DNA of 63,080 nt from F23-B02 sp045601285 (GCA_045601285.1 JAZRZJ010000040.1:1-63080); one strand, 5' to 3'; shown: positions 15,599 to 24,587, counted from the first letter of the stretch. A program made the numbers and translations. The notes: generated by a model not told the origin, from the letters alone.

Positions 15599-18500
15599 TC
15601 ATTTGCTGAAAATGCTTTCGTCAACATTTATATTGATTTCGCCGTCACCGGCAATGGTAATTACAAGCTTGTTGAAATATTTAACAGATGCGCCCTGAAC
15701 ATTCTCAACGACTATGCGCAGAGGACCGCCCGTGTTGCCCGAGAGACCCGTGTAGCCTTCGTGGTCCTCGCTGTCAACACAGGGAACACCGTTTACGGCG
15801 TAGCATATAATAACGGGCTTGCGGTCGCCGCTTGCATCAAGGACGCCGTTTTCAAGGCCGTCCATGTAAACAACGCTCAGCAGATCGTTTTTATATCCGT
15901 CGTCGGCGTAGACCGTTACGGAAACGGGGTTGGAGATATCCGCCTGGTCACCCACAAGGAGATTTGCAAACTTCCAGAGGTCAATGCCTTCGCAGGTGCC
16001 GATTTCCAGTACGGAGTAATCCTCACGGACAATGAGATTTGTGAGGCTTTCAAGCTGCTCGGCTGTGAGAACATACTCCCACTCGCTTTCGTCATTGCGG
16101 ATAACGACGCTCATTTCGTAGTCAAGAAATTCGCTGAAAACGTCGCTCATGCTGTGGCTCCAGGTGGTTACGTCATTTGCGGAAACCTTGATCGCCACAA
16201 CGTTCTTGACACAGTAGGAGGAATTTACATCGTCCTCGGAGCTCATGGGGACGATCAGCTTCAGAGGTCCGCCGTCGGCTGTCATGAGAGGTGTGCCCGA
16301 GGTTATATCACCGCCGACTTCTCCCGTGCCGTAGGCGAGAATAGCACACAGGGGCTTCTTGTCGGGAGAAACGAAGTTCTGGTAATTCTGCCCCTTCAGC
16401 TTTGAAAGGGAAACAGTAACGCTGCTGCCGTCGGCAGCGTATATGGTGACATCGCCTGCATTGCTGCAGATGCCGAGCTCGGTGAAGAGCTCATATACGG
16501 GAATGCCGCGGTAACGCTGCTCAGACATACTGCCGCCGGAGTTCAGAATGCTGAAATCAAGAGTCTTTGCCTGAGTCTGACGGCTTTCCAGCTCGGAAAC
16601 CCTGAAGGTATATTCCCTGCTGAGACCTTCGCCGTAGAAGCGCACGGTCTTATTTGCAAGCGCTGCCGCATCGCCGTTGAGGTGAGCGTAGGAGTCGGGC
16701 TCGATTTTAACGGTGATGGAGGTGATGTTTTTCAGCACGAAGGAATCCTTGCTCTTGCTGTCGGAGGAGGGAACCACCAGCATAAGCGGACCGCCGCAGT
16801 TGTCAACAGAATACGTCTTGGGGTCATCTTCGGAGAAGGAATTAAGCTTAATGGACTTAACGTAGCCTGCGGATTTGGTGCTTGCCACAAGAGGAGTGCC
16901 GTTTTTGGAGTAGGCAAGTATCGCGGAGAGCCCGTCCTTGCCGCTGTCGGCGTTAAAGCCCTCGGCAAAGAGCTCGTCAAGGCTTATAGTCTTGCTTTCC
17001 TTGCCGTTGGAGAAGGTAACCGTACCCACGGTGCCGGGGATTCCCACAACATTCATGAGGTAGTATTCAAGGTCAACGCCCTCGTAAATTGCGCTTTTTC
17101 CGCCGATGCTGTAGACCTCCTTGACCTTTGCGGCGGCCTTGTCGTTGCCGGCAACATCTTTGCCGTAGATGATATCCTCGATTTCGCCTACGGTCATCTT
17201 TTCGTCAATGAGCGTCTTACCCTCTTCGTTGTTTACGACGATGGCGAGCTCATTGTCAGCCAGCTTTGAAAGCTTGCTGTTGTCGGTGTACTTATGTGTG
17301 TTATAAAGAACGTCGTCGCCGACAATGACTTCGCTTAGCTTCTGTACCTGATTGGAGCCGTTGGCGTGGTTGTATTGGGTTTTGCCGAACACAACGCGCA
17401 TAGGTCCGCCGCTGTTGGCAAGACCGGACAGAAATCCTTCGTCAATATTGTTAATAGTGTAGGGATAGTTGTTCACGCCGTATGCCAGCAGCACTGGGTA
17501 GCCTGTATCAACAAGGTCGGCGTTGGTGGGAACATAGCTTCCGTCACTCTGGTCGGAGGCATTTTTGTTGTAGAAGCCGAAGGCATCGGGATAGGACAGC
17601 GCCTCGGCGGAGAAGCTTTCAGAGGACTGACGTCCGTCTGCGGCGTTGAAGGAAACAATGGTAGTGCGGGCAGTACCCTTGCCCATTTCCTCAACGGTGG
17701 GCATTCCGAGATAACACAGCAGCTTGTACAGGTCAAGTCCCTCGTAGGTATTCACGTACCAGTAGGCATTGTTTGCAAGGCTGTAGGAGTCGGAATAGCC
17801 CATGCCGCCCTCAATAACATTTCCTTCCTCATCGGTTTTAACAAGGTCTTCAAGCTGCTTGACCGTGAGGTCGATCTCATTACCGAGGGCATCGCCTCGG
17901 AAGGTGATGATGTAATCGGTGTAGTCGGGGTTGTTGTAAGCCTCGTCCGTGGCTGTGGTGTGCTTGAAGCCGGGCTCGGTTTCCTCGCAGACGTAGATAT
18001 AGGCCACGTTGGAGAACTCTTTGTATTTAACGGGATTGTCGTATTCCTTAAGGTCATAGACAAGCTTCAGACATCCGTCGTCATTGCGCAGCTTTTTAAC
18101 GTAGCCGTCAGAATGCTCGCCCTCGTTCTTTGCATCGAACACAAAGGGCGCGGTCACGGTCTGATCGGTGTTGCCGACACCGTAGGCAATGAGCACGGGC
18201 CTGCCTGCCTCGTGTGCCTTTGTGATGTCCTCAATGGTGAGCTCGGCGATGGTGGCACGGTTGCTGTTTTTAAGCTGAACCTTAAACGCCTTGTCCGTGA
18301 GGAAAATTCCGTTGTCGCCGTCGGTCATGCTGTAAAGCATATAATACAGGTCCATGCCCTCATAGACCTTATAGCCGGAAGAGTCCTTATAGCAGCCCCT
18401 GAAAAGACCGTCGTTGCGGCTTTCAAGCTCGCGTATGGACAGAGGAATGCTGGTTACAACACCGGGACCCTCAACGGTGAGGGTCGCACCCGTAATGGCG

Positions 18501-18682
18501 TCGATGTTATAGGGCATATGCTCATCGGTTGTGATTCCGCCGTTGGTGATGTGCTTATACACGGAGGTGGAAAAATCAATTTTTGAATTGTCGATTTCCA
18601 CCATTCCGTCTCTGAACAGTAAAAATGCTCCAAGGACCAGAACAGCGACTATGATAATTATCAGTATCCTTTTTTTATTCAT
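15599..18682 (-). CDS. Membrane-anchored protein with five sulfite-oxidase-fold-like repeats
   Basis: A 1027-residue extracytoplasmic protein held by an N-terminal helix (5-23), with no lipobox. D61-A-I-T-G-A-T67 matches the Dxx(S/T)GAT flavinylation pattern. After it, five repeats of 150-210 residues occupy roughly 73-245, 258-470, 490-675, 690-850 and 865-1015. Each has a YEGxDLYxLL-type motif, a DGxxxx strand, a (V/A)xxAYGV or ILAYS core and a (G)GPLxLVV close, the order seen in the SUOX molybdopterin-binding domain. The usual cofactor-ligating Cys was not found. It heads a unit with a FecBCD-type importer, so ligand capture or redox at the surface is a reasonable guess. Confidence 0.68.
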   Translation of the reverse strand: MNKKRILIIIIVAVLVLGAFLLFRDGMVEIDNSKIDFSTSVYKHITNGGITTDEHMPYNIDAITGATLTVEGPGVVTSIPLSIRELESRNDGLFRGCYKDSSGYKVYEGMDLYYMLYSMTDGDNGIFLTDKAFKVQLKNSNRATIAELTIEDITKAHEAGRPVLIAYGVGNTDQTVTAPFVFDAKNEGEHSDGYVKKLRNDDGCLKLVYDLKEYDNPVKYKEFSNVAYIYVCEETEPGFKHTTATDEAYNNPDYTDYIITFRGDALGNEIDLTVKQLEDLVKTDEEGNVIEGGMGYSDSYSLANNAYWYVNTYEGLDLYKLLCYLGMPTVEEMGKGTARTTIVSFNAADGRQSSESFSAEALSYPDAFGFYNKNASDQSDGSYVPTNADLVDTGYPVLLAYGVNNYPYTINNIDEGFLSGLANSGGPMRVVFGKTQYNHANGSNQVQKLSEVIVGDDVLYNTHKYTDNSKLSKLADNELAIVVNNEEGKTLIDEKMTVGEIEDIIYGKDVAGNDKAAAKVKEVYSIGGKSAIYEGVDLEYYLMNVVGIPGTVGTVTFSNGKESKTISLDELFAEGFNADSGKDGLSAILAYSKNGTPLVASTKSAGYVKSIKLNSFSEDDPKTYSVDNCGGPLMLVVPSSDSKSKDSFVLKNITSITVKIEPDSYAHLNGDAAALANKTVRFYGEGLSREYTFRVSELESRQTQAKTLDFSILNSGGSMSEQRYRGIPVYELFTELGICSNAGDVTIYAADGSSVTVSLSKLKGQNYQNFVSPDKKPLCAILAYGTGEVGGDITSGTPLMTADGGPLKLIVPMSSEDDVNSSYCVKNVVAIKVSANDVTTWSHSMSDVFSEFLDYEMSVVIRNDESEWEYVLTAEQLESLTNLIVREDYSVLEIGTCEGIDLWKFANLLVGDQADISNPVSVTVYADDGYKNDLLSVVYMDGLENGVLDASGDRKPVIICYAVNGVPCVDSEDHEGYTGLSGNTGGPLRIVVENVQGASVKYFNKLVITIAGDGEININVDESIFSK

Positions 18683-19006
18683 GTCCGTCTCCTTTATGAC
18701 ACGTGATTGTGCAATATATATAAAAATGCAAACAATAATTAGTGCATAGTGCTAAATGGGCGTGTATAAATAAGCTTTGTGCTAATTGTACATAATTTGA
18801 ATGCATTTTTCAAGTGAAATGTGCATATTTTTGCTCTGCTTTTTGTGTAATTTGCCCTGCGCACCGTTTGAGACAATCTTTAGGTAAGTGCTGATCAATG
18901 CATGAACGACGGAGCCTGCGAAAAAACGCAGGCTCCGTCTTACTGTTGTGTCTGATGTGCGTGTGTGATATACTTTCACCGTAATAAAAAACGGGAGGAA
19001 AAACAA
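18683..19006. other. Divergent intergenic region with a strong hairpin
   Basis: This region separates the five-repeat protein (leftward) from the MBL hydrolase (rightward), so it must hold both promoters. Its AT-rich left half contains no clear consensus promoter. A perfect 13-bp stem, GACGGAGCCTGCG and its complement with an A6 loop, lies at 18908-18939 without a following T-run. It does not end either neighbouring gene. No coding frame with a ribosome site was seen. Confidence 0.5.
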
Positions 19007-19819
19007 ATGCTGAGTGCAACGGTTCTTATAGATAACAAATCCGACGGCGGCTATGTGTCCGAATGGGGTTTTTCCGTTTATATATCCTACAAGGGAAAAA
19101 ACTACCTGCTTGATACGGGCGCATCGGACAAATACGCGAAAAACGCGGCAAAGCTCGGCATAAAGCTTGAAGATGTGGATACTGCCGTGCTGTCCCATGC
19201 CCACTTTGATCATTCGGGCGGCTTTCACTCATTTTTTTCAGAAAACAAAAAGGCAAGGCTTTATGTCAGCGCAAATTGCGGGGAAAACTGCTTCCGCAAA
19301 ATAGGTCCGTTTTATAAATACATAGGCGTTCCGAGGAAAATGCTCAATAGCAACACCGACAGGATTGAGTACGTCAGCGGATTTAAGCAGCTTGATGAGG
19401 GCGTGTGGCTTGTGCCGCACATTGAAAACGGCCTTGAAAAAATCGGCGGAAAAGCAAAGCTTTACCGAAGGGAAAACGGAAAAACCGCAGCCGATAATTT
19501 TTGCCATGAGCAGAGCCTTGTGTTTGAAACCGAAAAGGGACTTGCGGTTTTCAACAGCTGTTCCCACGGCGGACTTCAGAATATTCTTGCGGACATTGAG
19601 CATTTTCTGCCTGCCCGCAGGGTTTACATGACCGTGGGCGGCCTCCATCTTTCAAAGTACAGCGACAGCGATGTGCGCGCCATAGCGGACGTAATAAAAA
19701 AGCTTGGCATTGGGCGCATTGTTACGGGGCATTGCACGGGAAAAGCATATAAGGTGCTGCGGGAGGAGCTTGGCGATGCTGTTGAGCAGACCCGCTCCGG
19801 AATGAAAATAGAGTTATGA
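19007..19819 (+). CDS. Metallo-beta-lactamase-fold hydrolase (COG1237 type)
   Basis: A 270-residue cytoplasmic MBL-fold protein. The metal motif HAHFDH spans 64-69, and TGASDKY, SCSHGGLQN and TGHCTG supply later ligands. The arrangement and length resemble the dihydropterin/RFA-P synthase-like COG1237 group, whose physiological substrates are mostly unknown. The start has GGGAGGAA nine bases upstream. An earlier in-frame ATG lacks a ribosome site. It is followed by the PfkB kinase gene after 78 bases on the same strand. Confidence 0.85.
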   Translation: MLSATVLIDNKSDGGYVSEWGFSVYISYKGKNYLLDTGASDKYAKNAAKLGIKLEDVDTAVLSHAHFDHSGGFHSFFSENKKARLYVSANCGENCFRKIGPFYKYIGVPRKMLNSNTDRIEYVSGFKQLDEGVWLVPHIENGLEKIGGKAKLYRRENGKTAADNFCHEQSLVFETEKGLAVFNSCSHGGLQNILADIEHFLPARRVYMTVGGLHLSKYSDSDVRAIADVIKKLGIGRIVTGHCTGKAYKVLREELGDAVEQTRSGMKIEL

Positions 19820-19897
19820 TGTTAAATGCCGTTTCTTGACAGGTCTGAGCAGATGTGGTAGCTTTTGAACAGTAGATAAACTTCGGAGGATAAGGAT

Positions 19898-20830
19898 ATG
19901 TCAATTGTTGTTATCGGCAACGTTTTTGTTGATGTCAAGGGTTTTCCCGATGACGTGTATCTGCCAACGGGACGCAACGCGGGAAGGGTTGTGACCGTTC
20001 ACGGCGGAGTAGGACGCAATGTGGCGGAGGACATCGCAAACATGGAGCTTCGTCCCGTATTTGTAAGCATGGTGGACAACACCGCCGAGGGCGAAGCGGT
20101 GAAGCGCAAGCTTCAGAACCATAAGGTGAATACCGATTATCTGCTTGAAACTCCCGATGGCATGGGAATGTGGCTTGCGGTGTTTGACCATAGGGGCGAC
20201 CTTGCGGGCTCGATCTCAAAGCGTCCCAGCAGCGATGCAATGAAGGCTTTGCTGGACGAAAAAGGCGACGAGATATTTGAAAATGCCGACAGTATTGTGC
20301 TGGAGATTGATATTGACAAGGAAATCGTCAAGCGCGTTTTCAAATATGCGGAAAAGTATAATACGAAGGTCTATGCCGTTGTTGCTAATATGAGCATTGC
20401 CTCACAGCGCAGGGACTTCCTCCAGTCCATTGATTGCTTCATCTGCAACGTGCTTGAGGCGGGAATACTGTTTGTTGATGACTTTACGGACAACACTCCC
20501 GAGGAAATGCGCGACATTCTTTCGCAAAAGGTTATAAATGCCCGCATACCCTCCATGATAGTCACCATGGGCTCAAAGGGCGCGGTATATGCCGATATGT
20601 ACGGCGAAAAAGGCTACTGTCCCGCAGAACCCGTCATGGTCAGGGACACAACAGGCGCGGGCGATGCCTTCTGTGCGGGCGCCGCCGCAGGTCTTACCTA
20701 CGGCAAGACAATGGAGGAGGCAGTAAAAATCGGAACGCATCTTGCCGCCTCGGTAATAGGCTCAAGCGAAAATGTGTGTCCCAGATTTCTGCCCCGTGAA
20801 TTTGGCATCTACGTAGACGTAATAGACTGA
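19898..20830 (+). CDS. PfkB-family carbohydrate/nucleoside kinase
   Basis: A 310-residue ribokinase-fold kinase. The N-terminal substrate motif HGGVGRNVAEDIANM and the C-terminal DTTGAGDAFCAG anion hole with the catalytic Asp are both present. The GGVGRNVAE form is nearest to pseudouridine or nucleoside kinases within the family, but no psuG neighbour is present. A GGAGGATAAGGAT ribosome site supports the start. Phosphorylation of a sugar or nucleoside is safe to predict. The exact substrate is not. Confidence 0.85.
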   Translation: MSIVVIGNVFVDVKGFPDDVYLPTGRNAGRVVTVHGGVGRNVAEDIANMELRPVFVSMVDNTAEGEAVKRKLQNHKVNTDYLLETPDGMGMWLAVFDHRGDLAGSISKRPSSDAMKALLDEKGDEIFENADSIVLEIDIDKEIVKRVFKYAEKYNTKVYAVVANMSIASQRRDFLQSIDCFICNVLEAGILFVDDFTDNTPEEMRDILSQKVINARIPSMIVTMGSKGAVYADMYGEKGYCPAEPVMVRDTTGAGDAFCAGAAAGLTYGKTMEEAVKIGTHLAASVIGSSENVCPRFLPREFGIYVDVID

Positions 20831-20878
20831 TATGGGCAGCAGTGCTCTTCATGTGCAGAGATTAGCCTGAATAAGCAT

Positions 20879-20914
20879 AAAAAATTCGGCGTGCGTCAGC
20901 ACGCCGGATTTTTT
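20879..20914. terminator. Bidirectional terminator
   Basis: Stem CGGCGTGC / GCACGCCG with loop GTCA, A-run before and T-run after, between convergent genes. The GCGTCAGC apex recurs in other terminators of the window. Confidence 0.88.
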
Positions 20915-20927
20915 ATAGTTGGAAAAA

Positions 20928-21758
20928 TCAGCTTGCGAAGTCTTCTGCCTTAATAAGCTCGCCGCTTTCTTCCTCATCTTCCTCGTCGTCAACATCGGTG
21001 CTTTCAAGCATTCTGTCGCCGTCGTCGGTTACAACGCCGGTGATGTTGTCCTGCTTTGCGCAGAACATACACAGACGGGTACGTCCTGCTGCAATTGCCT
21101 CGTCAACGGAGCCTACGGTGAGCTCATCGGAATTGGTAAGAGACTGACAGTCATCGTGGGTGTGATAAACGTGACCGAATGGGCTCCAGTAAACATCGCT
21201 GCTGCCCAGCGCTTCAACTGCCGCGTCAAGCTGCTCCTCGGAAACGGGATTAAAGTCATAGCTGGAAACGCCGCCGATCAAAAGTGCAATGACTGCAACA
21301 ACGGTGGCAATTGCCTTGGTCTTCTTGTCAAGGTCCTTGTTTGCAAGAAGGATAATGACAAAGGGAATGAAGGCAACGGCGCAGACGATAACGCCCATGT
21401 TGTTCCACAGCCAGAACTTGACCTTGTTTTCCTCGGAGGCGGGGTCAATGTGGTTAGCCTGCTTCCAGAACTGTGAGCCGACGATTACGCAGGCAAGGTC
21501 GAGAACGATTGCAGCGATAAGCTGTGCAACCTGACCCATAAAGTGAATGGGAGTCTTGCCGTTAACAACAAAAACGGCAAAAACTTCAAAGGCAAGGGCA
21601 AGCACCCAGAGGATTATTGCGATAATGCGCTTTTTCTTTGCATTGCCGACGGGCTTTGCCTGCTTGTATTTTTTCTTGTTCTCCAGCTCAATTTCTTCGG
21701 GAGTGGTTACCTCGCCGTTGTCGGCGCGGACATAGGTTTTCTTTTTCTTTTCTGCCAT
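20928..21758 (-). CDS. Membrane protein with Ada-like zinc-binding tail
   Basis: A 276-residue protein. A Lys/Glu-rich cytoplasmic N-terminus (1-43) is followed by about four hydrophobic helices (44-168). A soluble segment then contains VYHTHDDCQSL and RLCMFCAKQD, a spacing of one Cys and a CxxC typical of small zinc-binding modules related to the Ada/thermonuclease tail. The extreme C-terminus is very acidic. The ligand set (DC, CxxC) is visible. A role in sensing or protein anchoring is only inferred. The gene stands alone between terminator and promoter regions. Confidence 0.7.
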   Translation of the reverse strand: MAEKKKKTYVRADNGEVTTPEEIELENKKKYKQAKPVGNAKKKRIIAIILWVLALAFEVFAVFVVNGKTPIHFMGQVAQLIAAIVLDLACVIVGSQFWKQANHIDPASEENKVKFWLWNNMGVIVCAVAFIPFVIILLANKDLDKKTKAIATVVAVIALLIGGVSSYDFNPVSEEQLDAAVEALGSSDVYWSPFGHVYHTHDDCQSLTNSDELTVGSVDEAIAAGRTRLCMFCAKQDNITGVVTDDGDRMLESTDVDDEEDEEESGELIKAEDFAS

Positions 21759-21970
21759 GGCAAAATCGCTCCTTATATACAGATATAGTCATTATATCAA
21801 AAAAATTGCGATTTTCAACGAAAAATCCACAATATGTAGAAATAATCCTGAAATTTCGGACTGAGCTTTTAAGCTGAAGATAGAAAAAATAACTACAAAT
21901 GCCGATTTGTCTTGCTAAAAGGGGGGAAATTTGATAATCTAATTGCATATTTTCAGGCGGTGATAATAAA

Positions 21971-22669
21971 ATGGCAAACAAACTCGGTAAAGCATTGGCA
22001 GAGAGAAAAAGAAAAGCAAGGCTGAAAAATCATCAGTTCAGCATAATCGCAAATACCTGCATGGGCGGAGTTGTATCAAACTCTCTGGGTGAGCAGTTTC
22101 GCTCACCGACGGTGAATGTGCTAATGTCTGAGTATCAGTTCATTGCCTTCTGCAAATATCTGAAGGAGTACTCAAAATGTCCCGTTGAGGAGCTTACAAA
22201 GGAAGAGTGGGCTCAGTTCAGGGACGTAACGCACCCCGTGGGAGTGCTCCGCGGCTATAAAATCCCCAACGGCAACCTGCCCGACATCAAGCTTCCCGAT
22301 ATAATGCTTCTGTTTGTCCATTACAAGACCTTTACGGAGGCAAAGGCAAAGTGGGAGGAGCGCTTCAAGCGTGTAAACTATGACGATGTATATCTGCTTA
22401 TGGACTGCGCCATGAACGGCACCGAGGAAATTCTCGACGAGTTTAACGCCCTGCCCTATGAGCATAAGGTGGCCTTTACTCACAGGGAGGACGCGGAACG
22501 CTGGCCGGGCAATTACCGCTTCAGCTTCTATACCGACGAAAAATTCAGCGGCGGCTGCATCTATAACCCCGTAAACAAGGGACTTGTTGAGTATAAATGG
22601 ATGGACGAGTTTGATTTTATCGCATGGCTCAACGAGGGCAAAATGCAGAAAAATCCCGATTTTGAATAA
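21971..22669 (+). CDS. DUF1919 family protein
   Basis: A 232-residue protein of the DUF1919 family, often found among exopolysaccharide or cell-wall glycan genes. The family signature follows the basic N-terminus: FSIIANTCMGGVVSNSLG, then SPTVNVLMSEYQFIAFCKYL. Conserved PVGVLRGYKI and the central VYLLMDCAMNG region are also typical. No signal peptide is seen. It stands alone here, so a glycan link rests on family knowledge. Start ATG follows GGCGGTGATAATAAA. Confidence 0.83.
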   Translation: MANKLGKALAERKRKARLKNHQFSIIANTCMGGVVSNSLGEQFRSPTVNVLMSEYQFIAFCKYLKEYSKCPVEELTKEEWAQFRDVTHPVGVLRGYKIPNGNLPDIKLPDIMLLFVHYKTFTEAKAKWEERFKRVNYDDVYLLMDCAMNGTEEILDEFNALPYEHKVAFTHREDAERWPGNYRFSFYTDEKFSGGCIYNPVNKGLVEYKWMDEFDFIAWLNEGKMQKNPDFE

Positions 22670-22700
22670 AACAAGACGGTTGCTTTGCAACCGTCTTGTT
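22670..22700. terminator. Bidirectional terminator
   Basis: A 14-base stem AACAAGACGGTTGC with TTT loop and perfect complement lies between convergent genes. Confidence 0.88.
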
Positions 22701-22702
22701 TG

Positions 22703-23782
22703 TTATCCGAGATAGATTTTGTAGAAGTCCCCGAGGCTTGAAACGGGCATTGAGAAGATTGCATTGTCCGCTTCGTTGCAGACCTCAAGATACCAGCTCC
22801 ATATTTTCTCGATGTTTGTCACATCTGCGCCCACAAGCCTTCCCGTGTCGAAAATGACCTTGAGACCGAAGGGGAAGTCGGCGGTGAAATAGCGTGAGCT
22901 GAAGTCGGGCACCCATACGCCCGGCTCCTTTTCTTTCATGGGCGAGGTAAGACCCTTGAACGCGGGAATGCCGCTTATCTTTGCGGTCATTTTTTCAACG
23001 GTGTCGCTTTCGTAGTGGACCTTAAGCGATTTCACCATGCGCAGGTCAAGCCTGTCAAGCCTCCTGCAAATTTCCTGAAGCTCCGCGTCGCAGTCAATCA
23101 TAAGCCTGCTTGCTTCGTCTGTCCATTCCTCGTAGAAGAGAATGTTGTGGTCAAAGGTGTCGCCCTTGCGGTAATCCTTGAACATGGAGTAAATTCTCGT
23201 GGTGTGGAGAATGGGGTTTGAGGGAGTAAGGGTTACGACAAGGTAATTGGGAAGCGCCTCGCAGGGAAGATCCAGTATACTCTCAATGATGCCGGCGTAC
23301 TTCTGCGCCGCCTGGGAGGGAATTGCCGCAAGCTGAAGGTTGGGCTTTCTGCCAAGCATATAAACCGCATGACCGTATTCTTCAAGCCTTGCAATGCTGT
23401 GAACTCTCTGCAGACCGCAGAGAATGCAGCCCTTTTCAATGTGCGGCGCGAAGCTGAACTCAGCGCCGCCTGAACCGGGCACGCACATGATCATCTGTCC
23501 CGCTTTCACAAGGGGAAGAAGCTCCTTCGCAATTTTCGGGAACATGAAGGAGGGGAGCACGACCCAAATCTGCTCCGCGCCCTCAACCGCGTCCTCAAGG
23601 GAAGCTGTGACGCGGAAATTGCCGGTTTCAAACCAGAGGCTGTCATCGGGATTGAGTACCTTGAGGGTGTCCGACCACTTCTCCGGCTTTGATGTATGAA
23701 TGACGGTTTCATAGCCCTTGTGCGCAAACTCCGCTGCAAGCAGGGTACCGATATTGCCGCCGCCGATAACGCAAACTTTCAT
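22703..23782 (-). CDS. NAD/NADP octopine/nopaline dehydrogenase family protein
   Basis: A 359-residue dehydrogenase. The Rossmann motif GGGNIGTLLAAEFAHKG opens the protein, and the C-terminal opine-dehydrogenase domain holds TPSNPILHTTRIY, the family catalytic-region signature with its His. Members join an amino acid to a 2-oxo acid or act on related 2-hydroxy acids. The substrate here is unknown. It follows the nucleosidase gene by 56 bases, so the pair may share a transcript. Confidence 0.85.
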   Translation of the reverse strand: MKVCVIGGGNIGTLLAAEFAHKGYETVIHTSKPEKWSDTLKVLNPDDSLWFETGNFRVTASLEDAVEGAEQIWVVLPSFMFPKIAKELLPLVKAGQMIMCVPGSGGAEFSFAPHIEKGCILCGLQRVHSIARLEEYGHAVYMLGRKPNLQLAAIPSQAAQKYAGIIESILDLPCEALPNYLVVTLTPSNPILHTTRIYSMFKDYRKGDTFDHNILFYEEWTDEASRLMIDCDAELQEICRRLDRLDLRMVKSLKVHYESDTVEKMTAKISGIPAFKGLTSPMKEKEPGVWVPDFSSRYFTADFPFGLKVIFDTGRLVGADVTNIEKIWSWYLEVCNEADNAIFSMPVSSLGDFYKIYLG

Positions 23783-23838
23783 TTCTGTATGTCCTTTCGT
23801 GTTCTGATGCTGTGTTGAGAGCGTGTATATTAACGCAT

Positions 23839-24540
23839 TTATGCGTATAACTCACGTATAAGCCGGTCCACAACCTCGAAGCAGACAAGGGAAACGCGCT
23901 CAAGCTCCTGCATAAATTCCGCGCCGCCGCCAATAAGAGTGTCGGAAACAGCCTTGATGAGCAGGCAGGGAACAGCGTTTCGCTGGCAGGTAAGCACGAT
24001 TCCCGCGGACTCCATTTCGCAGATGTCAGCACCGTAGCTTTCGCGCAGAGCAAGCTTGTCTTCCGCGCGGTCAATGAACTTGTCCGCCGAGGCGCAGACC
24101 GCAGGCATAAGCTCCGGCATGATTTCAAGCACCTTTTCCACAAGCTCGGGTGAGGCTTCAAGATATGCGGAGTCCTTGCCGGGATACTGACCGCGGGCAA
24201 GATTGAGCCAGCCCGTTGTGTCAAAATCATAGTGAATAACGCTTTTCACAACGCAGAGCTCGCAGGTTTTCATTTCCTCTGTGAGAGCGCCAACGGCACC
24301 GAAGTTTATTATCATGTCAACGCCGAATTTGTCAATAAGAAGCTGGGTGCTGGTGGCGGCGGAGATTTCACCTGCGCCGGAATCCACAACGTACATATCA
24401 AAGCTGTCGTTGCGATATTCACGCACAGTATAGCCCCGGAGAACGCTTGTTTCGCTGGCCTCGCCGTATTTTGAAAGCACTGCGCCGATTTCAACAGCCA
24501 CAACAACGCCGATTTTCATTTTTTTCATAACATTACCCAT
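23839..24540 (-). CDS. 5'-Methylthioadenosine/S-adenosylhomocysteine nucleosidase-family protein
   Basis: A phosphorylase/nucleosidase-fold hydrolase of 233 residues. Central GAVGAL and the purine/ribose motif CEMESAGIVL with the paired Met-Glu are visible, as is AVSDTL with the catalytic Asp. Members cleave adenine from MTA or SAH. The start is ambiguous: ATGs at codons 1, 5 and 8 are all in frame, none has a strong ribosome site, and the third begins directly with MKIGVVVAVE. The exact nucleoside is uncertain. Confidence 0.8.
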   Translation of the reverse strand: MGNVMKKMKIGVVVAVEIGAVLSKYGEASETSVLRGYTVREYRNDSFDMYVVDSGAGEISAATSTQLLIDKFGVDMIINFGAVGALTEEMKTCELCVVKSVIHYDFDTTGWLNLARGQYPGKDSAYLEASPELVEKVLEIMPELMPAVCASADKFIDRAEDKLALRESYGADICEMESAGIVLTCQRNAVPCLLIKAVSDTLIGGGAEFMQELERVSLVCFEVVDRLIRELYA

Positions 24541-24587
24541 ACTTTAACTTTAGATTTAAATGACTTAATATTTACCCATAAACAGCT

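Noticed and set aside
17366..18586. A 406-codon plus-strand open frame opposite the five-repeat protein
   Set aside because: Val/Gly/His-rich shadow typical of reversed GC-biased codons; no start signal or domain.
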